Of a stretch of 64,000 bases of DNA, positions 11,250-23,640 are shown piece after piece. Numbering within the stretch: position 1 is the stretch's first letter; the number at the start of each line of letters is the position of its first letter. Made by a program: the position numbers and the translations under genes. This stretch comes from Diphasiastrum complanatum (taxonomy: Eukaryota > Streptophyta > Lycopodiopsida > Lycopodiales > Lycopodiaceae): NCBI GenBank assembly GCA_029204225.1, contig MU832214.1, positions 17,759 through 81,758 of the forward strand, in the 5' to 3' direction. The notes below the pieces were generated by a model that was given only the letters and a program-made list of their open reading frames with translations, ran no database searches and was not told where the DNA came from.

Positions 11250-14200
11250 TAGTCAGTAATTTTTTTAATTTTTTCTTCTAAACTAAGAGAAGCATCTGAT
11301 AAAATTGCTTGCTCTTGTGCTATTTCAGTAGTAGGAGGTTGGTAGATTAAAATCTCCTTCTTTGTTTTTTCTCCTTCCTCTTCATTGGAAAGGAATTCTA
11401 TACCTTGTTGACTATATATTACAACATCTACATCCTAAGCAACTTGAAAGCATGTTAGCAAGAGCAGCTTTCTTTCCGGCACCTTTGGCACTCTCAACTT
11501 TTGGCACAAAACTTTTATCGTTCATAATAAAAATTTTGATTAGCTCTTAACGTAGTTTGTACACATCATCAAAGTTGTATGGGTCAAGAGTGAACTATCA
11601 TTTTCAACAAGATGGATGAGCAATTTAGTAAACATAATACTAAAGAAATAGGAATTAAAATGAAAAAGATGTCAAATGAACCACTCTGTCAACACCAAAC
11701 TAGAAAAAAAAAGATATTACCTTATCAATATCAATGTCTACTTATAGATTGTACCACTCAAAAAATAACTTTGTAATATACAACAAAAACCATGCACGAC
11801 TGAAGGAATCTTTTTGATGTACACATTGCAAATGTTGAAAAAAAAAGTATTAACATTATGGCAAATATAAGGTGCACAAAAAGATGAAAAACTTACAATC
11901 CAAAAAAAATCTGAATTAGCAATAATGTTTACCTCAATTAGTTTTACTTTTATTTCACCAATGGTTGTGGTTGTTGTCGATATTTGGCTGATGGCTATAG
12001 GAAGCAAAGAATCAAATTCTTTATGTGTTTGGTCGGCTGAATTTATTTTAGCACGAAAAATTTGATACTCCTTTATTTGCTTTGATTGAACGAATGTTCA
12101 AGCTCCAATGACGACTGCAACATTAGAACTGAAATTAGAATCACTACCAAAATAAAAGACGTACATTGCTCAAGTAACAAGACTTACTTATTTTCATATG
12201 GAATCAAATAAATTTTGGCCATTGGACTACACTTGATCAAATATACGATTGTCTCAAATTGGCCTCCTTTACTTTTATTGCACTCATAAAAAATGGGCTC
12301 ACAACAAAAATGTCTTGAAGGGAATCAAGACTGTTAGCCTTGACAGAATACATGCTGACCTCTTTCATTGTGGATATTTGATTCCACATATCCATCATGA
12401 GGGGCATCTCTGGAATAGCTTCTTTAGACTTCAAAAAAAAGAAGTACCTGCATATTAAATGATAAGCAATTGAAACAAAAGTAACATGCCAACAACCAAG
12501 GTATCATAATTTTTACAAAGGGAGTAGTTTTCACCTCCATGACACGCGCTTGGCTGCTAGCTTGATCTCTTCCTTCCCATCCGGCGATAGAATAGGCTCC
12601 ATAATTTGAGTCAAAGAATGGAAGAGCATGTCCCTGAATCTTAACTTCATCGAAGAGAAATACTTGGCAAATAAACTGGCTCCTGAGGAGACAATGTATG
12701 TGCCACAAATGCAACTTATTTTTACCACAGCCAAAGTAATGAACAACTGGACTCTAATCAGTACATTAAATATGAATAGAAAAATAAACAAACCTCTGGC
12801 ATCTTGCATAGCTCAAATATCATCTCGCACTCGGACTGTAGAAAATCATAAAATACTTCCTTCCCAACCCAAATGCGAAACATCTTATCCCCCAATGGGG
12901 ATAGCATACTGGTCCCTGACAACACTCCCCCCCCCCCCCAAGCACAACTGGAGCCATTGACAACGCTCTTCATTTGAAAGCTCTGCCAGACGTAATGCAT
13001 TCAACTTCTCAAAACCCATCGCTCTCCAAGCTTTTGGTGGTTTTTCAATTTGAACCACTGCTCACTATCCTCCATGTGCCGGATCAATGATCCCAAGCAA
13101 CTTACTCATCTTATTGCCGTATTTTCTACAGACTCTCAGCCCAACATCTGCTTTTTGCTGATGATGCACCCCCTTTCTTTCCCAAAAGTTCCCCAATTTC
13201 ACGCTCGATTTCATTCTAAGCATGAAACAAGCTAGCCATCATGACATATATAGAATGTTCTTAATGAAAGAAAACATATGCAGCTCACAACTGAAAATTA
13301 CCAATACTCACATTAAAAACAATTTTTGCCAGCATAAATCGTGTCAAAGGGTACCTAATACCCCCCCCCCCCCCCCCCTTCTTTCGTTCCAAATTTCGCA
13401 CTCTTTGTATTTGTGATAATTCTTGTGGTGAAAACTTTTTCTCAAAATATTATGCATCGCTCTCACCTAGCTTCCTCACAGAGTACAACACATCCTTGAG
13501 TTCCGTTTTGACGACTGCATCCTCGTTCAACCTTTCAAGATAATCACAACTCAATTTGACACATTGCAATTGGAAATGGGTAAAATCAATTTTTGAATAT
13601 CTACCTTGTTAATAGTAAACGAGTGAAAGCAACCAAAACTAATTCAATTTACTTGTTTATTCTGTTGAGAGCATGCAACAAAGGCATAGAGTCCGATGAA
13701 GAGACAAAAATGAAGGTGGATCTCACCGATACATGCTTCTCCTTGTCAAAACGGAAATTCTCATGGATTTCTTCCAACCATGCCTTTGTCCGATGATTCT
13801 CATCCCAACATTTTGCCTGAGAGATCAATCCATTCCTCATTATGCAAGACTCAAAGGACTCATTAATTTCCAGCCATAATGGGTCCCAAGAAGATTTGAT
13901 ATCATTGTTCACCTTGATTGAAACACCACCAACACCATGCAATGATAAAACAAAAGCACCCTTCTCCTCCAGATATCCATCCTTTCTAAAGGTGTCCTTT
14001 AAAACTATTTTTAAAGGACCAACTTGCCTAACACTTTCGTGAATGTAAACCCTGCAAAGTGGTATCATAGGTGCGGGGGAATTTCTTACCATTCTCAGTC
14101 TTTTCATTGTGGCTGAAAGCATCTCAAGATGGAAGTTCTCAGGAATATTTGAAATCAAATCCTCATCGGACTTCTCCTTTTTCTTGGTACCTTCCTCCTC

Positions 14201-14345
14201 CCCCTCATCATCTTGGTTGTTTTCTTGCAGGTCTTTTTGGAGCAGCTGCAATGACCCTCCGACTTCTCTTCCACCCTCAACTTCTTTTTGTTCTTCCGGA
14301 ACAATGCATGTCTGGCTTGACATCTCTGTTTTGGGAGTCCATGAC
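11250..14345 (-). CDS. Multi-exon gene, family not recognised (possibly host gene, possibly decaying)
   Basis: The first large exon-like frame (14323-13653) contains an acidic Glu/Lys-rich stretch and then an ordered region (VYIHESVRQVGPLKIVLKDTF, WLEIHENFRFDKEKHVSVRS; quoted in parts). It ends at a donor AA|GTAAAT. Further exon-like blocks with good splice signals continue leftward: CDYLERLNEDAVVKTELKD (about 13,555-13,472, donor AG|GTGAGA), LGIIDPAHMED near 13,080-13,110, SMLSPLGDKMFRIWVGKEVF (about 12,925-12,800, donor GAG|GTTTGT), DEVKIQGHALPFFDSNYGAYS (in part; about 12,720-12,535), EAIPEMPLMMDMWNQI (about 12,430-12,245), KEFDSLLPIAISQISTTTTT (12,114-11,933, donor GAG|GTAAAC) and a last block near 11,560-11,250. 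Some blocks need small frame corrections, and an 18-base C-run (13,361-13,378) sits in or beside one. Charged coiled-coil segments suggest a nuclear structural protein, but I cannot name it. Confidence 0.45.
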
Positions 14346-15380
14346 TAGAAAATCGCTTTCTGAAATCTGTCTTTCAATCTCTGCTCTTCTGTGCATAGAC
14401 CTGGTTACCATTCTAGATTCATAGCAAAGTCAGAGAAACGTAAACTTCAAGTGAAAAAAACATAGTCATGTATGGAAGAAGTGAAATGGCAAAACAAACT
14501 TAACAATTCACACACGCACACAATGAACCCCAGAATGAAACAACTTGATGATACAATATATGGTGCACAACATGAATTAGATCAGAGGTTTGCTAGTACA
14601 TCTGTAGGTGATGTGGATGCTAGATTGTTGTGGATAATGAGACTCTCGAGTAGTCACCTAGTTTTAGAGAAGACTTTTTCTTATGCTTTGACTTCTAAGG
14701 ATTGTATTGAGCTACTTAGTGACCTTGTGGTAAGAGCATAAGGATTGTACTATACAAACAATAAAGTAAAGAATACATTTGATTGATTGAGGATATCCAT
14801 GTAGCTGAGATAGTCTTATGACTTTGCTAGTCCTACATACCAAGCCTTAATTTCGTAGTCTACTTTTACATGTTATGACTACATGGTTTTATGAATTATC
14901 TATCAAGGAGTTTTTTTGTAATTGCCATATTTACTTTTTCTTTCTTGCTCAAGATACTTATCCAATTGATGTTAGAGCTATGTGGAAAATATCTTAAATG
15001 GCATCCACCCTCTGTGATCCTTCTATGCATGTCGAATCAAATCTTATTGATGGGAAGAGGTTTGTGTTGTAATTAGGCTACCATTAACACATTAACTTCT
15101 TGAAAGCATTTGAACGTTATAAAGCCTTAAAAGAAAAAGTATTGGCACACTATCTTTGCAGAACATGAATCTCGTATTCAAAGATACAGAGAGGCTCCAA
15201 ATAAATTCCAAGAGGCTGTTAACATGTTCAATTTGGTGAAGCAAGATTTATTGTAAGTACTTGTTTGTGTTTCATACAAACCATCATTTGTTACGTGCCA
15301 AGCAAAAAACAGAAAATGATCTATAATGCTCATGCACGTGGGTAATCAGACATTCATAAGTCCATCTATGTATGTGTACT
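14346..15380. other. Non-coding stretch
   Basis: Short frames only (for example 14,472-14,741), with no motif I recognise. It may include the 5' region of the 11-14 kb gene. Confidence 0.3.
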
Positions 15381-16400
15381 TACATTTTTGCCATTGTAAT
15401 TGCAAATACAACTAGCACTTGTAGGCAAAAATGTTTGCCCTGTTTGCCTCCACTTTCCAGCACACTGACATGCTGGAAAAATCAACCAGACTTGTTATTA
15501 TGCCTCTGTCTTCCATCACAGACAGACAGAGCATTTCATTCATTCACAGAAAATGAATGGGCAATTTGTTTATGCCTTCCATCGCTACTGGAGAAGCATT
15601 TGAAAGCAATTCTTATTTGATGAAAGCCATGTGAGAAATTTTCGTTGATCTATCATTCACAATGAATGAATGAGTGCACTGTTTCTGCCATCCTCGTTGA
15701 TAGAAAAGCCATTCAAAGAGAGTCACAGTTATGAGTATAACTGAGAGCAGAACCATCGTTGCCAGAATGGAGGGAATGATCCATCGCTGAGCCTATTGTC
15801 TAAAACTTATTTTTATCTTGACGCTCAATAAAAAAATATGAAGCCTTAAACCATATCTAAACCAATGAATCCTCCACCACACAATTTCAGAAAAAATAGT
15901 ATCCCTCAATCCTCTTGTATGCTCAATTTAAGTGGATCCAATGATACTCCTGACTAGATACTCAGAAGCAGGTAATGGCATTGTAGTATATTAAGTCTGT
16001 CATATTAATAAAAATTCACAAATTCATTGTAAGTTGTACATGAGAAAGGCGAAAAAATTTAAGTATGTGGGAGTAAACAAAAGAAAAGTAGCCAATCAAT
16101 CTTAATTCTGAGAATTCAAGAGAGACAAAAGGCAACCAAGTGCCTTGGTCCATCACTGATCTAGCTATCACTTGTAATTGCAAATACAACTATCACTTGT
16201 GGCAAAAAAATTTGCCTTGTTTGCCTCCATTTTCCAGCACGTCGGCGTGCTTGAAAGTGGAGGCAAACGGGGCAACTTTTGGTTGATCTGCGCGCAACAT
16301 GGCAAAACAAATTTGCCATGTTTGCCTCCACTTTCAAGCACGCCGGCGTGTTGGAAAATGGAGGCGAATAGGGCAAAATGTTTTTGCCATGGAAGCTCAA
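15380..16400. repeat. Palindromic repeat pair, possible non-autonomous element
   Basis: Two hairpins lie at 16,220-16,267 and 16,321-16,368. Each has TTTGCCTCCA... paired with ...GGAGGCAAA/GAA around a CACG...CGTG centre, and the second is close to the reverse complement of the first. Together 16,195-16,400 forms one long inverted repeat with arms of about 90 bases around a GCGCGC centre near 16,290. A third, partial copy of one arm lies at 15,400-15,475, preceded by the same TTGCAAATACAACTA leader as the copy at 16,175. The two leaders are about 790 bases apart and could mark the ends of a small element. Internal ATTCATTC/GAATGAAT hairpins occur at 15,535-15,670. Confidence 0.65.
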
Positions 16401-16594
16401 ACTTGAAGAAAGCATGCATAGATTCAAGCTATAGAAGTCACTAAGCATTCAATCGTTTGAAGACGCTCTCTCCTCTGACGAATGCCACTCCTCTGATCAA
16501 ATGCCCTCTTCTGTTGCTTCCGCCCTCTACGCTTACAATGCTATTCTCTAAGTCATTATGTTAGAAACCAACTCTCTACCTCGCTTCACACTTC

Positions 16595-16596
<2 letters not shown>

Positions 16597-16660
<64 letters not shown>

Positions 16661-16662
16661 AA
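16597..16662. repeat. (CT)n-(CA)n compound microsatellite
   Basis: About 20 CT units are followed directly by about 11 CA units. Confidence 0.97.
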
Positions 16663-17892
16663 TAGGGATTGTGAAAAAGGAAAAAAAAAGAAGAAAAGCT
16701 TATGTTGGTTTTTGCACTACAATTTTAAAACTAACACTTAAGATGCAATAACACTCATAATGAATAGATAAGCATTAGCTGCTAGATGAGCTATTAGCCT
16801 CTTTCTCTCTCTCTATCACAACTTTATGACTGAATTGAACCTAATTATGGAGGCACATGCCATCCTCGTCTAACATAAATTTTATTAATGACTCGAGAAC
16901 ATTAACTCGTTATATGACTACTAGTGGGTTTGGAATTCTGAGGGTTAGCATTGAAGTGCATGCAGGCTTTCGGTACCAGACATTCCAGCCATTAAGTGAC
17001 CTGTAAAGCTACTGCATGTCATTGCCTATCAAATTCACATGCTGAATTTGGCATGCACATGATTGTTAACTGACAAGCCTTGGTTTAGAACAAGCAGCTC
17101 AAAAAAAATACTTCTCATATGTTATCGAGATTGTTAAGAGACTATTTCATATGTTTTGGAGATGAAGCAGCTTTCATTTCATTCATTTTTCGTTTCTGAT
17201 TTTCTGTAGTATTTGGCTTGGCACAACGAATAAAGACCAATGGCAACTATTAGGATCACGTTTCTGATGGGACAATAGAACAGACTAGGTCTAGGCCGCA
17301 ACGGAAATGAAGGTCGTCGTCCCATGAAATGAAAAACAATGAACAATGACAACTGATGATAAGGATCTGGATTACTTAGATAACAAAGTGAAAGAGCAAT
17401 TCTGATTGTGTTGATTAACGAGTATCAGTGTAGGTGTCGTAGACAACCATAGAGAGAGATTGTAGAAACGATTAGGCATACGAGATAGCCATGCAATTCT
17501 CTAATATTGATATTCTGATAGAGAAATGCTTAAACGATTAGACGTCAAAGAAGCCATACATTTCTTCGTTTATGATAGTTGCAGAAGAAGAGTGAGAGTT
17601 AATTAACATTCAACAAGAATGCATGAGATAGAACAATAGTGAATCTGTATATTCAATGTTGTAATACCGACTATCAAATCACAAAAACAATTGCGCTGAT
17701 AAGCCCATGATCCTACTTACAGAAGCAAATCAATTGCTATAGTTCTAGATATTTAATCTCTCTCTATTATTTTCTAACTCTGAGGAGTCAGATATTGCAA
17801 AGACTTGTTTTGGTCGTTTGATCTATGTCATGTAGACATGGTATCAATCTCAAGTATCAACAACTACTTCCACTCACTTTCTGCAATCGCTC

Positions 17893-17929
<37 letters not shown>

Positions 17930-18300
17930 GCTGTTGGATGATCTTGTGCTATTCTAACTTTACAATTACAAGATCGTTAATAGTTGTTTAACTGATTAAT
18001 TAGGTCAGTTATTATTGGAGCGTGAAGGCGTAGATAGTCTGTACGTAAAATCCAAAGTAAATCTACAATGTTTCATTTTTCAAAAAAAATGTCGCATTTC
18101 TTTAAGTGCCCGAAATGGCCTGAAAACCTGAGAAAATCACTTTGTTGCATTTTTCGCAAAAATCCTTTTGTACTCAGAATGGCCCAAAAGTGATGTAGAA
18201 GACTTTGTCGGGTTTTTTGCATTTTTCGCCTATTGAAATTTGCGAGTAAAAATGCAAATTGTTGCGACAAACAGTTCAAAAATGCAGAATTCTTTGAGAG
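16663..18300. other. Non-coding stretch, probable copia LTR/flank
   Basis: No coding sequence. It contains an (AC)n run at 17,896-17,925. On the minus strand it follows the 3' end of the copia tail at 18.35 kb, so part of it is probably that element's 3' LTR. Boundaries were not found. Confidence 0.35.
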
Positions 18301-18344
18301 AGTGATTTACATAGAAGAAAAAGAGGGCAGTTAGGATGAGTAGG

Positions 18345-19065
18345 AGTAAGATTAAGCTTACTACTATAAAACTGAATTAAAATTGAGATTTATCGTATCT
18401 ACGAAGGTAGAATGTTTATCTCTTGACAATGGCTTTGTCAAAAAATCAGCCAACATATTGTCTGTATGATAGTAACTTAGTACAACATCTTTATACTGAA
18501 CTTTCTCTCTAATAAAATGAAAATGAACTTCTATGTGATTAGTTCTAGTATGAATACGTGGGTTTAGAGATAGAGCTATGTAGCTCTAATTGTTGCACTG
18601 TAGACCGATCTGCGGAAATTGTAGATCATGTAGTAGGCTTCTAATCTCCTTCACTGTTGATGTAGCTGCAATGTATTCAGATTCTGTAGAGGACAACGAA
18701 ATGCATTTATGCTTTTTGCTATTCCATGGAATGGGTCCTCCTACAAGGAAACAAATATAACTTGATGTGGACTCTCTGGTATCCACGTCTCCTGCCCAAT
18801 CTGAATCTGAATAAGTGACTAACAAAAGTGCAGCTTATGTATTACCATTATAGCACAAAGCATAGTTCTTCGTAGCTTGAATATACTTCAATACTCTTTG
18901 TAGCACCTTAAATTGTTGTAAGCCTGGATTGGACATGTATTGAGACAATGTGCATACTACATATGCTAGATCAGGTTGTGTGCAGATCATAGAATACATT
19001 ATAGATTCTATGACAAACTGATAAGTGTATCTGCACATTTCTTGTTGTTCTCTAACATACAACAA
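18345..19065 (-). pseudogene. Ty1-copia element D: RT end and RNase H
   Basis: The frame 19065-18835 gives the RT end (CTQPDLAYVVCTLSQYMSNP). The frame 18825-18586 gives RNase H (VTYSDSDWAGDVDTREST and LSSTESEYIAAT, both acidic motifs intact). The reading then continues past a stop into HFHFIREKV, MLADFLTKPLSRDKH and the pol C-terminus near 18,395. The expected purine-rich tract between pol and LTR is missing compared with the related copy at 35.16 kb. Everything 5' of the RT end is absent. Confidence 0.9.
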
Positions 19066-19179
19066 CAGTCACTTGAAACGATTGATATACAACCTGAATT
19101 GTAGTCAATAGTCACACACTTTTTTTAGGGGCTAGGGATATGTGTTTTCAAAAGTGAGGATGGTGTTTTTAGGGGGTAG

Positions 19180-19182
<3 letters not shown>

Positions 19183-19208
<26 letters not shown>
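19183..19208 (+). repeat. G26 homopolymer in a G-rich block
   Basis: Twenty-six consecutive G, flanked by AGGGGGTAGAGAGG on the left and AGAGGGTTAGGGTTTTTTTG on the right. The plus strand could form G-quadruplexes. Run length is uncertain in any assembly. Confidence 0.9.
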
Positions 19209-19210
<2 letters not shown>

Positions 19211-19409
19211 AGGGTTAGGGTTTTTTTGGGGGTGGGAGGAAGGATTATGGTTCTTTTGAGAGGTGATTTTTTCAAAATGGGGGATGAGGGGATTTTAGAG
19301 TTTTTCAAGAGGGTTTTAGTATGCAATTTAAAGAGTGGGTTGAGTTACTTTGAAGGGTTTATTTGCTTGTCACGCGCAGAGGTGAATGGGCGAAGGGGGC
19401 GATAATAGG

Positions 19410-19980
19410 GCTCTCTCTACCTCACTACCTCCTCTATTTTCAAAATAATTAGAATACGAAATGATTCATAAAAAAGTATTCTTACTTTTTTTAGTTGCAT
19501 TGAGATAAGAAAGCAACGAATATCAGTCATGATATTATGTTTCTTATCGTCAATTTATGTTGAGTAACTTCTAGGAAAGCTCTCATTTCTATGGTGCATC
19601 ATCAAGGGCTTAATAGGCAATGATTTTAGCTATCCACATATGCATACTTGTTAATTTTGGTTACGACACTTAAAGGTTTTTGTTTCCATTTCATTAGTAG
19701 TGTTTAGAAGCGATGTTTGAAAGTTCATAAGATTAAAATCATTAGAATCATCACAACTTGAAATAACATCCATAACGATGAAAAATATGTTTAGTATCTT
19801 TCATTAGACTTAGAAGAAAGAGGTAGCATTTTCAAAGTGTTCAGAGAACTATAGTTGAAAGAGAACTTGTACCAAAACTTGTACCTTTTTGAAATCCTCT
19901 GCAAATGGGTGATATCAGTTGTATTCAAGACCTCTTTTACAACTTCATCAAGAAGATCTGCAACTGTAAGTTTTACAACT
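19410..19980. other. Non-coding stretch before hAT-1
   Basis: AT-rich with no recognisable motif. It may include the 3' end of the hAT-1 element on the minus strand. Confidence 0.3.
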
Positions 19981-19983
19981 TCT

Positions 19984-21623
19984 TCAGGGAGCTCTGAAAC
20001 ATATGACTGAAAGAAAAGTAGACCTGGTGGGGGCAGGCCTCAATATGTCGAGGCTAGAATACTCCCTGAACATACTCAGGACCCTCGGTCTCTTGGTGAC
20101 AAACCTCACCAAGAACCGGCCTATGTCTAGTACCTCTGCAATCCATGGCAACTTTGCTATATCCTCAAACACGAGGTCTAAGCAACGTGTAGCACAGGGT
20201 GACCAAAAGATCCAAGGGTACTTTTCAAATACGAGCTTCCCCATGGCAACACAATTTGCCGCATTGTCGGTGATGACCTGCAAAGCGCAACAATCATCAA
20301 TGCAACATCGGAACATCCGACATCGATCTTCTCTGAAGTGACAAGTCCATGATCCAAGAAGCAACATTGAACAAGTAGTGTAAGTAAAAGGTTTTCACTC
20401 ATTTTTATTTCTCACTACACAACTGAAAGTCAAGAATCAATACCTGCACAACATTCTCTTTGCCGACCTCCACAATGGCCGCATCAATAAATCCAAACAA
20501 TGTCTGGGCATCCAAGGTTAAGCCCGAGATGTTGATGGATCTCAAGAACATCATGCCCAAGCAAGAAGAAACCAATATATTTACAATATGGTGCTTCCTG
20601 GTATCAGTCCAACCATCTGATATGATGGAGCACCCATACCTAGTTCAAAAGATCTCATTGCCCACAAAATTCAGATTTCAGATGGCAATTGTCAATTGCA
20701 TTAAAATTTAACAATTCATGTAATTGGTCAATAAATATAACTATTTCAATCATTCTTAATTTTTAAAACATAAAAGTTAAGACTCAAGAGATAGAACTTA
20801 GAAGTTAGAACTTGGCACTCGCCACTTCAAACTTGGAATTTCAAGTTAGAAGTTAGAACATAAATGACAATACATATTAGTATTAATTTAGTAATTACTA
20901 ATTACTAATTACATTAAAGTAGGGTTTAGGATTCAGGATTTACATGGCCCGTGATCTCCTGATAGGCTCTAGCTCCCTATCCACGGAGTATCGCTCAGCA
21001 ACCAACTGAGTCGTCCTCAACTGCTGCATGGATGGTCCCTCCCACTCCGAACCAATCCTAGATACATGTCTCATCATCTCCCTCCATGCAGGGGTCGCAG
21101 CCAAGTGAAAGGTGAGGTTCAGATGAATCGTGGTAGACTGTAGTAGTTTGTAGATTGTAGTAATGTCAAAGTACATACGATATGGCATATGCAATGAATT
21201 ATAATTTACAACACAATTATCAATGCAAATATTTTCTATTTAGCATCTAGCAACAACTTACAAATAACTCCGGTGACAAGAATCTCAACACAGGATAATG
21301 GATTTATAAGTTATAACTATTAACAGCTTCAGAATTCCGAATCATTGATTACAATTTGCGATCACGATTCACCAACCTGTGGGCGAATGATGACCCTTCG
21401 AGGTAGCCGTAGATGGAGCTGCATGTATCATCAATGAGTCAGGTGCTCGCGCACAACCTGCGATCTCATAACCACGTAGACGCAATAGATGTGCCTTTAT
21501 TCTAGTGGGGCCACCTGTGTAGTCCTTGCCACAATACTTGCAAGTCCACCTCTTAGTGCCTGAGGCGCCATAATTAGAAGCAACTGTCACATGATCCCAC
21601 AAGGGATCCTTCTCTCTCGGCAT
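19984..21623 (-). mobile_element. hAT-1 transposase gene (BED finger + DUF659), multi-exon, partial
   Basis: The minus-strand ATG at 21,623 opens an 84-codon exon with a BED zinc finger: the pair CKYCGKDY, then a His (RIKAHLL) and Cys (EIAGC). The next block (21,194-20,940) includes TPAWREMMRHVSRIG and APS-like EGPSMQQLRTTQL, the usual start of DUF659. The block 20,711-20,455 reads GCSIISDGWTDTRKHHIVNI and continues to VGKENVVQ. The block 20,367-19,984 starts VITDNAANCVAMGKLVFEKY and reads on to SPCATRCLDLVFEDIAKLPW. This is the core of plant hAT transposases, which bind DNA through the BED finger and cut and paste the element. At least one stop (20,650-20,690) breaks the frame, and the C-terminal dimerisation domain is absent. 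Confidence 0.88.
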
Positions 21624-21739
21624 GGTATCTACTATCTAGATTCTAGTCTCTCTCCCCCCACTAGTCTCTCTCCCGGGTCCCCCCTCCTAAATTTTGATTT
21701 TTCACTCACACACACCTAAAGGCTAACTCTCCTTTGGAC

Positions 21740-21891
21740 CTCCCTCCACACACACACACACACACACACACCCACCCCTAAGTCTACCTCCCTCTCTCTC
21801 AAAGACTCAAACACACTCTTTTAACTTAAAAATCTATTCACACATGTCACGCATACACATTGTCAAACTCAAACACACACACACACATTAT

Positions 21892-21923
<32 letters not shown>

Positions 21924-22145
21924 TTTATCAAACACACACACACAAAAACACAAACACACACACACACATTGTCAAACATATAACACACACACACACATTT
22001 GTCAACAGTCACACGCACTGAACACACACATTTGGGAAGTTTCAGGGCTGTCACAGATCAGCGAGTAGGTTGCCATCACAAATTCCAGGATTTGAACAGC
22101 CACATGTGACACACACAATTCCACCCCTCTCACACAACTCCACCC

Positions 22146-22191
<46 letters not shown>

Positions 22192-22200
22192 GGATTTCTC
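21740..22200. repeat. Dense CA and CT microsatellites
   Basis: Many (CA)n tracts (21,748-21,772 and 21,865-22,028), interrupted by short CAAACA/TTATC units, then a (CT)n tract at 22,148-22,188. Open frames made of Thr-His repeats here are artefacts of the repeat. Confidence 0.95.
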
Positions 22201-22374
22201 TCCAGACTCGCGGATCTATCCACATCTGTTTTAGACACTGGAATAAGATAATCTGTCAGGGCTCCAGCATAGTGCAATCTTCTGCAGGCTTCAAGACAAG
22301 ATCTATATTCTGGAATCTGTCCAGTGTCTCGGATCTCTCTCTCTCTCTCAGGCGTGGAAATTTGGGAAGCTTCA

Positions 22375-22505
22375 GGGCCCAGGAGGAGGTAAGGAGCAAG
22401 GGGAGGTAACGAGCAGGCTGCAGGTCCCAGGAGGTCGCGAAGAGCAGGAGGTCGCGAGGAGAAGGAGTCGTGAGGAGCAGGAGCAGGAGGTCGCGAGGAG
22501 GCGAC
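22375..22505 (+). repeat. Minisatellite of GGAGGTCGCGAGGAGCA type
   Basis: Four to five imperfect tandem copies of a roughly 17-base unit containing GGAGGTCGCGA, followed by oligo-T (22,508-22,523). Confidence 0.75.
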
Positions 22506-22528
22506 GATTTTTTTTTTTTTTTTAAAAA

Positions 22529-22614
22529 CGGTTCGAACAGTAAAAAAACGGTTCGAACCGGACCTTTTCAAAAAGGTCTTTCGATTCGCGGTTCTTTCAA
22601 TGAACCGCGATTCG
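22529..22614. repeat. Cluster of perfect short palindromes (GGTTCGAACC type)
   Basis: CGGTTCGAACCG at 22,549-22,560 is fully palindromic. GACCTTTT/AAAAGGTC pairs at 22,561-22,578. TCGCGGTTC/GAACCGCGA pairs at 22,586-22,610. An extra GGTTCGAAC lies at 22,530. Clusters of short repeats are typical of hAT subterminal regions, where transposase binds, so this may be an end of the composite element to the right. Confidence 0.7.
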
Positions 22615-22619
22615 ACACA

Positions 22620-23640
22620 ACATTGTTGCAGAGCGGGGGCATATTTTCATCGCTGGGGACTTTAATGCCCCGACCGCTTCACGATAGACAGAGTTCCATG
22701 ATTCTATAGATCAGCTCCGAGTTCACGCCCTTGATAGTGACAGCTTGGGGTTTTGAGGATGGATCGGGACCTATTACATCATATGGTGAGTATCTGTTAC
22801 AGTTTGGTGAGGCACATGAGTTAGCCATTTATAATGGCCTACCTCATTGGCCTAATTCTGGCAGCTATACTTGTCACCCTCATAGTGGCAGTCATATATG
22901 GCATTGTTGATTACCTCATGGGGTCACCTTCATCCATTCCCCTCATTCGCACCTTCCATATCTCTCCTACCACTCTCTCTGATCATTCGTTCCTTTCCTT
23001 CGCTATTGGCCACCTTCCACCACCGCCATCTCCATCACAATCTACACTACCCCGTGCACCCAAATATACTTTCCACCCCCTCTACATACCACTCTACCAA
23101 GAATCCCTTGCATCCTTACTTCACTCTTTTCCACACAACCAACCACTGGAGTCTCAAGCCGCCTTTCTCACCACCTCCCTCCATACTGATGCAACTTTGG
23201 CCTTCCCATCCAAACCCCATAACCACAAACCAGCCCATCCGCGATCACCTCGGCCTTTCCATCCACCATGGTACGACGCAGAATGTTGCTCCCTCCACCA
23301 CACTGTCACATATGCCCGTTTTCATGCCCCCCATCTCCTTCGCTCCTCACGACAATTGTACAATCGCACACTCCGTCACAAAAAACGTGCCTATGATGAC
23401 TCCGAAGGAAACCGCCTTGTGAACCTCCTTTTTAGCTCCTCTTCTGGTGCCTTTTGGCGTGAGTTTATCCCTCGTGCTCCACCCCCTTCTTCTAGACGAT
23501 CTACATATATGGATCGACTATGCTACCCAGATTTACACTATACCCACTGATACGCCCATCTCCATCTCTCCTCGACCTTTAGACTTCACCCTTTTCACCC
23601 CTGATTTGGTTTGGGCAGCAGTCAAAAAACTGAAAACCCA
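22620..23640 (+). pseudogene. LINE fragment: AP endonuclease and pre-RT linker
   Basis: The first codons read the endonuclease motif AGDFNAP (frames shift near 22,680). Next come FGEAHELAIYNGLPHWPNSG near 22,805-22,865 and, in the long frame 22834-23550, IVDYLMGSPSSIPLI and TTLSDHSFLSF, the C-terminal Asp/Ser-Asp-His block of AP-like endonucleases. A linker typical of plant LINEs follows (PWYDAECCSLHH, LYNRTLRHKKRAYDD, GAFWREF). The reverse transcriptase is absent: the frame 23447-23779 ends the LINE part at LVWAAVKKLKTHR and continues into a hAT transposase. The 5' end starts right after the palindrome cluster at 22,614. Confidence 0.82.

Noticed and set aside
16161-16448. Cys-rich frames on both strands
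   Set aside because: They arise from the palindromic repeat pair; similar peptides appear in several frames because the arms mirror each other.
19205-19225. Interstitial telomere repeat
   Set aside because: Only one GGGTTAGGG word next to the G-run; no TTTAGGG array.
21844-22068. Thr-His repeat and Cys-Val repeat frames
   Set aside because: Translations of CA/GT microsatellite on the two strands.
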